This document shows, in pieces, positions 7,681-15,049 of a stretch of DNA of 45,447 nucleotides. A program made the translations under genes and the position numbers. The stretch covers positions 1 through 45,447 of IMG/VR virus record IMGVR_UViG_3300031997_002779, one strand, 5' to 3'. A model generated the notes under the pieces. The model saw only the letters and a program-made list of their open reading frames with translations. It did no database searches and had not been told where the DNA came from. How positions within the stretch are numbered: the stretch's first letter is position 1; each line of letters begins with the position of its first letter. Source of the DNA: a virus.

Positions 7681-8379
7681 TTAAACTTCGTCTATCCAGG
7701 CGGTGCCTTTGCGGAGCCAGGTTCCGCCTCCGTCGGTTATTATACAGAGTTTCCCGCTCGAGTAGTTTTTCGAGCAGAGATAAAGATACAGCACCTGTCC
7801 GTTTACGTTGAACTGTCCAACGGTGAGCAACCCGCGCGTAACCATATTCGCGGTAATATCAAGCCAATACTCGCCTGCCGGGCCAAACTTTGAAATCGTT
7901 TTAGTGCTGACCAGGTTCCAGAACCTGTCCGTGTTCGCGACTCCGACGCTGTTTGCGAGTTGGATTCGCGCCCGGATAGGATTAGCGCTGTCAATCGCTT
8001 CCGGCCATGTATTGATTTTCACGCGCGCCAGATAATGTCCGCCGATGGCTTCTGCTATTTCTAAATCCAGCTCAACATTAACGCCTTTTGCGTTTTTATA
8101 GAAATAGGGGAATAGTGAGTCGCCGTTAGAATTCCAGTTGGAGCTCTTGCTTGTCGGCTGCGCAAAGTCGCCCGTCCCGAAATTGCCGGTCGTGTAATCA
8201 TCCCCGCCCTGCGGCATCACGATGCCCTTACGATAATCTCCGGCGGGATAGACGGCGTCCGGAACTATCACGGGATCAACAACCGGATCATCCGGCGTTG
8301 GATCCGGGGCCGGCCCAACATCGGTATCAATCTCCTCGGTGACTATTGTAGTCGTTCTTTTATGAACTTTTAATGCCAT
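7681..8379 (-). CDS. Virion-associated or tail-tip accessory protein, beta-rich
   Basis: This 232-residue protein has a Pro/Asp-rich linker (GPAPDPTPDDPVVDPVIVPD, residues 22-41) and then a beta-rich domain with many aromatic residues. A domain of this kind could bind a surface ligand or carbohydrate, but no family is recognised. It sits at the end of the late operon, after the holin-like gene, with which it overlaps by 10 bp. A receptor-binding or host-surface role is an inference from composition. Confidence 0.5.
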   Translation of the reverse strand: MALKVHKRTTTIVTEEIDTDVGPAPDPTPDDPVVDPVIVPDAVYPAGDYRKGIVMPQGGDDYTTGNFGTGDFAQPTSKSSNWNSNGDSLFPYFYKNAKGVNVELDLEIAEAIGGHYLARVKINTWPEAIDSANPIRARIQLANSVGVANTDRFWNLVSTKTISKFGPAGEYWLDITANMVTRGLLTVGQFNVNGQVLYLYLCSKNYSSGKLCIITDGGGTWLRKGTAWIDEV

Positions 8380-8558
8380 TTTTTCTTCTCCTGAAAATAA
8401 GATTTAAAAACGTATCCGCCCGCGGTGATAACCAGTGCCATTACTATCCCGCTCGGGATCCCGATCCCGTCTTTAAGGATAAATAGCGCGTCGCCGGAGG
8501 CTATTACGAGCAGGCCTGTCAGTGCGGCAAGCCAGCCTTCGGAATTTAGCTTGTTCAT
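8370..8558 (-). CDS. Holin-like small membrane protein
   Basis: The 62-residue product has two hydrophobic helices (WLAALTGLLVIASGDALFI and SGIVMALVITAGGYVF) and a short basic C-terminus (QEKKKWH). This size and topology fit a class II holin, which would permeabilise the inner membrane to release the endolysin. It overlaps the preceding gene by four bases (ATGA) and lies among other lysis-type genes. No sequence family was recognised, so the call rests on topology and context. Confidence 0.5.
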   Translation of the reverse strand: MNKLNSEGWLAALTGLLVIASGDALFILKDGIGIPSGIVMALVITAGGYVFKSYFQEKKKWH

Positions 8559-8980
8559 TTCTCGCCCTTTCCGAAGAGTTCCGGATTCTCTTTTTTGGTC
8601 TTTCTGAAAGCGGTCTTGATTATCAGGTTAGCCTTCAGTTTGCTATAACCGGTTTCTTCCGCCAGTTTTTTTGCAGCCCATTTATGCTTAATCCCTCCGG
8701 CGATCTCTTTCCCGAGTTTCAAGCCTTCGCGGAGACCCTTCTTCTGCGCTGCGATTATCGCCTTGCCCGCCTTTTCTTTTACTTCGTCTTTGAGTAACCA
8801 ACTCAAATCCAGCCCTAATTCTTTCGCAAGTTTTACTATAGCAAGAAGTCCCAGCCCTCCGATTTCAATTGGATATTCCTCGATAAGGTTCAGCCCGCCG
8901 TAAAAGAGAAGGGCACATATCCCGGCGATCAGGCCACCGAAGACGATATATTTCCATATTGGTATTCTTTTCTTTGCCAT
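8555..8980 (-). CDS. Small membrane protein of the lysis region
   Basis: This 141-residue protein has an N-terminal helix (YIVFGGLIAGICALLFYGG) and a second hydrophobic stretch (IGGLGLLAIVKLA). A lysine-rich helical cytoplasmic-type tail follows, ending ENPELFGKGEK. It is translationally coupled to the spanin-like gene upstream through TGATG and to the holin-like gene downstream through ATGA. It could be a holin, antiholin or lysis accessory factor; the sequence does not decide between these. Confidence 0.5.
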   Translation of the reverse strand: MAKKRIPIWKYIVFGGLIAGICALLFYGGLNLIEEYPIEIGGLGLLAIVKLAKELGLDLSWLLKDEVKEKAGKAIIAAQKKGLREGLKLGKEIAGGIKHKWAAKKLAEETGYSKLKANLIIKTAFRKTKKENPELFGKGEK

Positions 8981-9609
8981 CAGAATATCCTCGGTAGTTT
9001 CAAAATTCTTTTGCCGATGCTTATGCTGATCACCCAGCCGGATTTTATCTCGCCGTCAACGCTCATCGCGCCTAATCCGCCGCCGGCATAAACGCCCCAG
9101 CCGTCGTCCATCCCTTTTTCCTGACAGTCTTTGGTTTCCTGAATCTGAATAGCGAGAAGCTCGGAGGTGGATTTTTCTTTTGTGTCGCATTTTTTATATA
9201 GATCGGTCATCGCGTTCAATCTCAATTCGCAATTCGCGCCCATCTCGTCGCTGGCTTTCTTCGCCTCCCATAGATTGCCGTATGCGGCTGATATTTCCTC
9301 TGTCGCCTCGGCACATTTCGCTTTCAGCAATTCATCGTTGAATCTTTCAAGGCTGATTATCTTTTTATCTTTGGCTTTGGACGTTTCCGCGAGTATCGCC
9401 TTGTCTTTCTCGAGTGCGCCCATCTTCACGAGTCCGGCCTTCTTCTCGGCTTCGTATTTCTTGTTCTGTTCTTCCGCAACTTGCTTCGCCGCAAGCGTCT
9501 TCGCATAATCTTCCGGATCGATCTTCGGCTTCTGCCATTGCCAGACCAAGAAGCAAAGTAGAAGAAAGCCTATGACGGTAACGACAGCCTTCACTTTATC
9601 TGTCCACAT
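8980..9609 (-). CDS. Spanin-like bitopic coiled-coil protein
   Basis: Translation likely starts at the ATG at 9609, six bases after AAAGGAGTG; the frame also has an upstream TTG. The 209-residue product has one N-terminal membrane helix (AVVTVIGFLLLCFLVW) and then about 140 residues of charged coiled coil with four cysteines. A short Gly-rich segment (WGVYAGGGLGAMSVDG) resembling outer-membrane strands ends it. An inner-membrane anchor with a long periplasmic coiled coil matches an i-spanin; the C-terminal end could reach the outer membrane like a unimolecular spanin, though no lipobox is present. It overlaps the GH5-like gene by 14 bp. Confidence 0.5.
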   Translation of the reverse strand: MWTDKVKAVVTVIGFLLLCFLVWQWQKPKIDPEDYAKTLAAKQVAEEQNKKYEAEKKAGLVKMGALEKDKAILAETSKAKDKKIISLERFNDELLKAKCAEATEEISAAYGNLWEAKKASDEMGANCELRLNAMTDLYKKCDTKEKSTSELLAIQIQETKDCQEKGMDDGWGVYAGGGLGAMSVDGEIKSGWVISISIGKRILKLPRIF

Positions 9610-10759
9610 GGATTTCACTCCTTTCAATCTTCTTTATTGCCGGCAGGTTCAGCATTTTTAAAACCTTTCTGCCTTCTATCTCGAAATCACGGAAGATTAT
9701 GCCGGAGGGTTTCAGCCGGTAATCGGTGGTATAGAGTCCCCAGAAATTCTCTGTGGAATCCGGCGGATATGGACTCAAGAAAGGCACGTAATCAAAACCA
9801 CACCAAAACATAATATACGCCCCGCGTTGCGCGGCGACGTTCATCCAGCTATAGTAATAATCCGCCACCTGCTGTTCGTTCAGATGCCAGGGGACGCCTT
9901 TGCCGTCTTTGCCGCCGGTCGGCAGTCCGATCTCTTCTATGACTATCGGCTTTCCGGTTTCCTGCTTTAATTTCTGAAGCGCAACATCGAGCGCGTAATA
10001 ATGCGAATACCAGTGAAAGCAGATGAAATCCTGATCTGCCAGTGGGACGGACATCTGCGACAGATCGAGCGAAATCCCGGAGCCGTAGGGGTCGTCGCGG
10101 TTTCCCAGATAATGTCCGTAATCGCCGGCGGTAACAAGGTGATTCGAGTCAATCGCCTTGATCTCGGCGAAGATCGCCGCCGCCCATGTCTGGATGGATT
10201 GTCTTAGTTTCGGGTTATTTATCCAGCCGTGATCCAGTTCGTTCGATATGTCCCATCCAAAGACGCGTGGATCGTCTTTGTATCTTGAGACAATCGCGCG
10301 GATATGCGCCTTGTCCGTTGCGATGTTTCCCGAACCCCAGACGAACGGCGTGATCAACGCCCTCATCCCGTGCGTGTCGCAGATGCGCAGGAGTTCATCG
10401 AGGCGGATAAGCATGATATTGTAATCACCGTAAGAGCGATGGCGTTCAAAGAGTTTGTAATCGAGGAAGACGCGAACGGTATTGACGCCGAGGTTTTCCA
10501 GAAGCGCGAGTTCGGTATTGATCCCGGCCGCATCCCAGTTTTCCCACATCCGCTGCCAGCTGTTCGCGCTCGGATAGTAATTGATCCCCTTGAAGGCATA
10601 TATCTCGCCGCGTAGCCAGAAGTGCGAACCCTCGGCGTAGATAAAGTCTTTGGCCACGCGCGGATCATTATCGGGCAAGAGAGGTATTAATGGCCCAATC
10701 TTATCTGTTGTGAAAATAAACAGCGATAATGCGATCGCAAAAAGAGTTGCAATTTTCAT
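9596..10759 (-). CDS. GH5-like glycoside hydrolase (TIM barrel) in the lysis region
   Basis: The ATG at 10759 follows AAGGTGG and overlaps the stop of the M15 peptidase gene. The 387-residue protein begins with a hydrophobic segment (IATLFAIALSLFIFTT) that fits a signal peptide or anchor. Signatures of clan GH-A follow: NYYPSANSW near 60, WDISNELDHG with the acid/base E174, FHWYSHYY near 250, and IVIEEIGLP with the probable nucleophile E276. Members of this clan cleave beta-linked glycans such as mannan or glucan. In a phage lysis cassette it may attack a host cell-surface polysaccharide. It is a well-formed gene and fits the operon in strand and spacing. Confidence 0.75.
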   Translation of the reverse strand: MKIATLFAIALSLFIFTTDKIGPLIPLLPDNDPRVAKDFIYAEGSHFWLRGEIYAFKGINYYPSANSWQRMWENWDAAGINTELALLENLGVNTVRVFLDYKLFERHRSYGDYNIMLIRLDELLRICDTHGMRALITPFVWGSGNIATDKAHIRAIVSRYKDDPRVFGWDISNELDHGWINNPKLRQSIQTWAAAIFAEIKAIDSNHLVTAGDYGHYLGNRDDPYGSGISLDLSQMSVPLADQDFICFHWYSHYYALDVALQKLKQETGKPIVIEEIGLPTGGKDGKGVPWHLNEQQVADYYYSWMNVAAQRGAYIMFWCGFDYVPFLSPYPPDSTENFWGLYTTDYRLKPSGIIFRDFEIEGRKVLKMLNLPAIKKIERSEIHVDR

Positions 10760-11259
10760 CAAGCCACCTTCTTTCCGCCGCCGGCGGGATCGTAATCCGG
10801 TTCGTAATGCTTCCCGTCCGAATCCTGAATCCACATGCGGCCCACCCTCGGATAATTTTTCTTTAGTCCGGAGATATGAATCCAGTGTTTTTTAGTATCC
10901 GGATTGCAAACGTCCATATAGGCGTAGCTGAATTTCATCCGGTTATTTTTCAGCCAATCCCAGGCCGAGGATAAATTCTGAACGCGGATATCAACCGCGC
11001 TTTTATCGGGTCCGCCGAAGAGGTGATCCGAATTCGGGCTGGCGTTTTTCAGCCTCGCATTATAGGCGTCCGACCTGTAACCCGAAGTAATCACGACAGG
11101 CGCGCCCAGCGCGTAGCGCATCGGCTGAAGAATCGGATTGACTAATTTATCTTTTATTCTTTGGTAAATATCCGGTATATGGAAGCTGGCCATATCCTGG
11201 GCTTTTTTCCCTTCCGTGAAAAAATCCGCGATATTAAAATGTTCCGATAGGTTTCCCAT
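10759..11259 (-). CDS. Endolysin, peptidase M15 family
   Basis: This 166-residue protein has TSGYRSDAYN (residues 59-67), then SDHLFGG with H79 and the spaced D90 (SAVDI), and HWIHISG with H128. H79, D90 and H128 form the zinc site of M15/VanY-type D-Ala-D-Ala or L-Ala-D-Glu peptidases. It would cleave peptide cross-links in peptidoglycan. A GGAG lies eight bases before the ATG. No signal peptide is seen, so export would depend on the holin. It sits directly upstream of the GH5-like gene. Confidence 0.8.
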   Translation of the reverse strand: MGNLSEHFNIADFFTEGKKAQDMASFHIPDIYQRIKDKLVNPILQPMRYALGAPVVITSGYRSDAYNARLKNASPNSDHLFGGPDKSAVDIRVQNLSSAWDWLKNNRMKFSYAYMDVCNPDTKKHWIHISGLKKNYPRVGRMWIQDSDGKHYEPDYDPAGGGKKVA

Positions 11260-11270
11260 TTGGTGAACTC

Positions 11271-11612
11271 CTATTTAAAAATTCCGATAATTTTTTCAAC
11301 CCCGAACTTGAACATAAGAATAGTCAAAGCCACTGGAAAGAGGCAGAGGAACATAGCAATGAATGCCAGTCCCCATTTCTTTTTGGCAAGTTTCGCGAAA
11401 ATATCAAAAAGAAATTTCTCCGGCTTATCTTTATGCTCGAGCAAATGGCCGTCCATCTGTTTTTGAGTGCCGTTCACGTTGTCAACAAGGATTTTCAGAT
11501 CGCCCTTTATCTCCGCGATTCCCTGTATAATTTCTTTCATATTTTCCTGGTTCTGAAGCATTAGACCGTTCCGGAGTCCGTAATTCTTCCCGTCGCCGTT
11601 GTTTTTGTTCAT
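11271..11612 (-). CDS. Small tail-anchored membrane protein, holin-accessory type
   Basis: The 113-residue product has a polar N-terminal coiled coil (NQENMKEIIQGIAEIKGDLK) and a C-terminal membrane helix (WGLAFIAMFLCLFPVALTIL). The layout resembles XhlA-type hemolysin/holin accessory proteins found next to endolysin genes. It overlaps the preceding gene by four bases and lies 11 bp before the endolysin gene. The similarity is in topology only. Confidence 0.5.
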   Translation of the reverse strand: MNKNNGDGKNYGLRNGLMLQNQENMKEIIQGIAEIKGDLKILVDNVNGTQKQMDGHLLEHKDKPEKFLFDIFAKLAKKKWGLAFIAMFLCLFPVALTILMFKFGVEKIIGIFK

Positions 11613-11932
11613 TTCGCTTTCTCCGGCACGTTTGAAATAGTCATCGGATCCTTCAGCAGCAGATCTTCCGGCGTGATCTGGATTGTTTCGGGCAGGGTTT
11701 TTATCTTACCCTCGATGACATTTGTCTGGATCGCTGTCCGCTGAAGGTAGAGGATCGCCTTCCGCTTCGTGAACGCGAGGATCTGTTCTGGCGTCTGCAA
11801 TCCATCCGATTCGAGGCTGTCGTAAAGCTGGTCCGTGAGAAGCAGTCCGGCTCCGTCGAAGAGTGCTATACGGATTTCAATCGTCCGATCGGTAGCCTTT
11901 GTGCTTAATATTTTAATCGTTTCTTTTGCCAT
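11609..11932 (-). CDS. Small late protein of unknown function
   Basis: The ATG at 11932 follows AAAGGAG. The 107-residue product begins MAKETIKILSTKATDRTIEI with an alternating beta pattern and ends in Pro-rich sequence (LKDPMTISNVPEKAK). It lies between a tail-type gene and the lysis genes. No family is recognised; an assembly chaperone or tail accessory function is possible by position. Confidence 0.5.
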   Translation of the reverse strand: MAKETIKILSTKATDRTIEIRIALFDGAGLLLTDQLYDSLESDGLQTPEQILAFTKRKAILYLQRTAIQTNVIEGKIKTLPETIQITPEDLLLKDPMTISNVPEKAK

Positions 11933-11942
11933 TTTTTCTCCT

Positions 11943-12455
11943 TTAAACAATCGGCATTACAGCGAGCAGCCGAACCATCCCAACGGCAAAGTTTTTGCCG
12001 CCCACCTGCGCGTGGGTTTGAACTTGGTATTTTTTTTCGTTGGCAACCAGGCTGAAATAATTTGCACTCGACGCCGGCAGTTGGATCGAAACCCAGGCGG
12101 CGCCGGATCCGGGACAGTTAACTTCCGAGTTCGCTACGGCTGCCGCGTCCGTGAGGTTATAAAGCCGGACATATCCGCCCGAGTCGGCGGCGGCAAGATA
12201 GCTGATTTCCCAGCGGAGATAATTCGCTCCCACAAGCCGGCTGCCGTTTTCCCAGAAGTCCCCGACCGTCAGATTCGGTCCGATCGGGACGTATCCGGTC
12301 GTGCTCATGACCCAGCCGGCCGCTGGGCCGGTTATCGTATGTAGAATTTTCAGCCGGTAGCCGTTGCATAGTGTGTTATCGAGAAGCTTGTCAAAATTTG
12401 TTTTTTTCGCCGCGTCGCCGACCGTAATGCCAAGAGCAGTTGTAAAATCCGGCAT
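11943..12455 (-). CDS. Tail-tip or fibre-like beta-rich protein
   Basis: A 170-residue protein with a short helical start and a long beta-rich domain (YVRLYNLTDAAAVANSEV, WVSIQLPASSANYFSLVA). It follows the baseplate-type gene by 12 bp. Its composition resembles small trimeric fibre or adhesin domains that bind host surfaces. It also resembles in style the protein at 7681-8379, which may be a second surface-binding protein. No domain family was recognised. Confidence 0.45.
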   Translation of the reverse strand: MPDFTTALGITVGDAAKKTNFDKLLDNTLCNGYRLKILHTITGPAAGWVMSTTGYVPIGPNLTVGDFWENGSRLVGANYLRWEISYLAAADSGGYVRLYNLTDAAAVANSEVNCPGSGAAWVSIQLPASSANYFSLVANEKKYQVQTHAQVGGKNFAVGMVRLLAVMPIV

Positions 12456-12467
12456 AATCTGAATCCT

Positions 12468-14285
12468 TTAAATAATGTATTTTTTTCTCTTCAATTCGGG
12501 GTCCACAAATCCGTCGCCGTCGCCGAGATAGCCCCAGGCGTCCCGCTGCTCCTCGGTGCTGGCCGCCCAGTTCGGATGATCATCCGCGGTGATGATGCAG
12601 AGATCGGTTCCCAGGCCTTTCATGTCATCCAGATCGAGCGTCACCTCGAAGGTGTTCAGGTCTTTGGAGTAGCCGGTGATCTCGAAATACCTGTCCGCGA
12701 GTTCGCCGCTAAGGTGCGGCGCGCGGGAATAATTCAGGCGTACCTTGTCGCCGATCTTCAGCCCCAGGGCGCGCGGACTGAATGCCGCGGAGATTTTGAG
12801 AGACCTGGACTTCGAGACGAAAAGATAATAGCTCGCGGCATTCAGCGCGTCCGCGTATTCGATCAGGGTTGCGCTTTCGACCGTGATTGTCTTCTGGCGT
12901 TGATAGACCAAAGCCGAAACGGAATCCTCGGCGATATAATGTTGCGGTTCATCGTCCGCGTAATCCTGGTCGTATGCGACGTCAACCTTAAAAAAGATCT
13001 GTTCGGTAGTGCTCGATGCTTTCGGCTCGGTGATTAAATCGCTTTCTTCAAGCCGTGTCGTCGAAGCCGGAATCTCCGGCTTCCAGGCTTTGATTGAGAG
13101 CAGGCCCGAAGCATCAAAATAGAAGAGCAGAAACAGATCTTTAAAGAGCGTCGAGAGCAGATCGGAGATGTTCGTCTTGGTTTCCACGGCAAGCCGGGTA
13201 ACCGCAGGATTGTCCGCGGCCGCGGTTGTGAAAGATGCATCGTTTATCAGAACTGTCGGGATTATCGAATATTTAAGCAGGTCCCGCACCTGGTCAACTC
13301 CCGTCGTCAGGTATTTCGTGCCGTCGTGTTTGCCCTCGATGTCCGCCGTAACCGCGCTCGCGCCAGGGTCTATCGTCAGCGTGAATTCGCCGTTAGGCAG
13401 GTCCGCCGTGTAATTGGCTGACGAGGTCGGCGTGCCGGCGATCCGCACGGCCGTGAGCGCATTGATCCGGTGCCCGGCGATCTTGTATTTCCGCGGGGAG
13501 GCGGAAATCTTCACCGTCGGGAAATAAGACCAGGGGCCGTAAACGATAGGGATGGCTTTCCCTATGTCCGCGTCGGCGAGACCGGGATAGGTATCTTGTT
13601 TATATTCATCCGCCGGGATCTGCTCCTGCAGCCAGGCGCGCAGATCGCACGCGGAGAAGGAAATTGCGTCTAATTCCCAGCCCGGGTCCTTTAGGATGCC
13701 GATGAAGCCGGTCTCGAAATCCGTGAAGTCCAGATCCGCCACACCGTAATAGACTTTCACGAGCGCGTTCTCCCAGTAAAATAACCGGGAGATAATATCG
13801 AAATACCCCTCGCTGTTTTGAATCGAAAAAGAAATCTGCTCGGTCTTGACCTGGCTGAAAAACAGGTCGGGAACACTGTCCGCAATCGTCGGAGCGGAGG
13901 TTATGAACGGCTCCCATACGTGGCCGTCCCAGGTGATTGCGCCGGCGTTGATCCCGCAGAAGCGGTAAACCGTCTCCAGCAGGATCGTATAATTCGCAGG
14001 GGAATCGTCTCCGGATGTGTGAACATAAATTTTTCCGGCCGCGCGGTCCCAATACCAGGAACCGTCCGTCGCTTCGACTTCGGCGATATTAGATGTTTTT
14101 TCAATCAGATCTGTTCCGTCTTCCGAGACGGCTGAGGGGCGCCGCTCCGTCCACGCGGTTTCGAAAGTATATGTTTTCCCGCCCGTCAAAAACCATCCCT
14201 CGATCTTTGCTCTTGGTTCGATTGAGATCAATGCCCGCGGGCGGATGTCGGTTTTTGCGAGGGCTTGGCTCAGGGTAATCGTCAT
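12468..14285 (-). CDS. Baseplate/tail hub protein
   Basis: A 605-residue protein located after the tape measure and a distal-tail-like protein, which is the usual place for a tail hub or tip protein. The N-terminus (MTITLSQALAKTDIRPRALI) is followed by beta-rich domains, including DADIGKAIPIVYGPW near residues 238-252 and a late LGLKIGDKVRLNYSRAP stretch. This alternation of beta domains is common in siphophage tail-hub proteins. It overlaps the upstream gene by ATGA. The call is by position, size and composition. Confidence 0.55.
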   Translation of the reverse strand: MTITLSQALAKTDIRPRALISIEPRAKIEGWFLTGGKTYTFETAWTERRPSAVSEDGTDLIEKTSNIAEVEATDGSWYWDRAAGKIYVHTSGDDSPANYTILLETVYRFCGINAGAITWDGHVWEPFITSAPTIADSVPDLFFSQVKTEQISFSIQNSEGYFDIISRLFYWENALVKVYYGVADLDFTDFETGFIGILKDPGWELDAISFSACDLRAWLQEQIPADEYKQDTYPGLADADIGKAIPIVYGPWSYFPTVKISASPRKYKIAGHRINALTAVRIAGTPTSSANYTADLPNGEFTLTIDPGASAVTADIEGKHDGTKYLTTGVDQVRDLLKYSIIPTVLINDASFTTAAADNPAVTRLAVETKTNISDLLSTLFKDLFLLFYFDASGLLSIKAWKPEIPASTTRLEESDLITEPKASSTTEQIFFKVDVAYDQDYADDEPQHYIAEDSVSALVYQRQKTITVESATLIEYADALNAASYYLFVSKSRSLKISAAFSPRALGLKIGDKVRLNYSRAPHLSGELADRYFEITGYSKDLNTFEVTLDLDDMKGLGTDLCIITADDHPNWAASTEEQRDAWGYLGDGDGFVDPELKRKKYII

Positions 14286-15049
14286 AACGCCTCCCTGAAT
14301 TCAAAGGCCCACGTTCTGTGGCCGGCGGGCGTGATCTCCTTGAAGTCTGAATAATTTTCTATCCGGCCGTAAAAGCTATGGTCGTATAAATCCGTCCCTT
14401 GTTTGATGGAAAGTATGATCGCTTCGTCCGCTCCGCCTTCTTCGAGGAGAGCCTTGACCGCGTCGTAATCGTCAGCACAGAGCGGGTTCGTCTCGGAAAA
14501 GGTAATCGAGACACGGTGATATTTCTGTTTCAGCCGGGTGTATTCCTGTCCTCCGGCCGCCTCGGTTATTATGCTGGGGTTCACCGGCGTAAGCTGCCAG
14601 CCGCGCGGCAGCGGCGCGCAGAGTTCGGCGCGCAGGCCAAGAACGATGTTGCCGATTCTAATATAAGTATCCGGATTCGCGGCATCCGCGATCAGCAGCC
14701 GCCAGTATTGATAAGTTTTGCCCGTGAATAATTTTACAATCTTGTCCGCGTTCCATAGAAGCGTTTCTTCCTCCGGCGTCGTGAAGCCCGCGTTGTCGTC
14801 GGCCTGCAATGTTATGGTTGCGCCGTCCGTAAGGTTATGCGCGATCACCGCGACGGAATCTATCTCGACAGGAGCTCCGAAATCAAAGTCTATCGTCTCG
14901 GACGTGTCGCCGGTGGTCCGCCAGGCGCGCGAAGGGGTCTGCGTGAGCAGGCGGTCTTTCTCGTATTCCACCGCTTCCGATGAAGCGGTCAGGTCGGCGT
15001 CCTCGAGATCGAGAATCAGGTTCCGGACTAAAGTGATTACGGTTTCCAT
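14282..15049 (-). CDS. Distal-tail-type protein with galactose-binding-like fold
   Basis: This 255-residue protein starts right after the tape measure stop. It contains DFDFGAPVEIDSVAVIAHNL, a signature-like stretch of discoidin/F5-F8 type jelly-roll domains, and a C-terminal Dit-like beta region (RIENYSDFKEITPAGHRTWA). Proteins in this position often cap the tail tube and link to the hub. The jelly-roll part could bind carbohydrate. Recognition is by pattern only. Confidence 0.5.
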   Translation of the reverse strand: METVITLVRNLILDLEDADLTASSEAVEYEKDRLLTQTPSRAWRTTGDTSETIDFDFGAPVEIDSVAVIAHNLTDGATITLQADDNAGFTTPEEETLLWNADKIVKLFTGKTYQYWRLLIADAANPDTYIRIGNIVLGLRAELCAPLPRGWQLTPVNPSIITEAAGGQEYTRLKQKYHRVSITFSETNPLCADDYDAVKALLEEGGADEAIILSIKQGTDLYDHSFYGRIENYSDFKEITPAGHRTWAFEFREAL

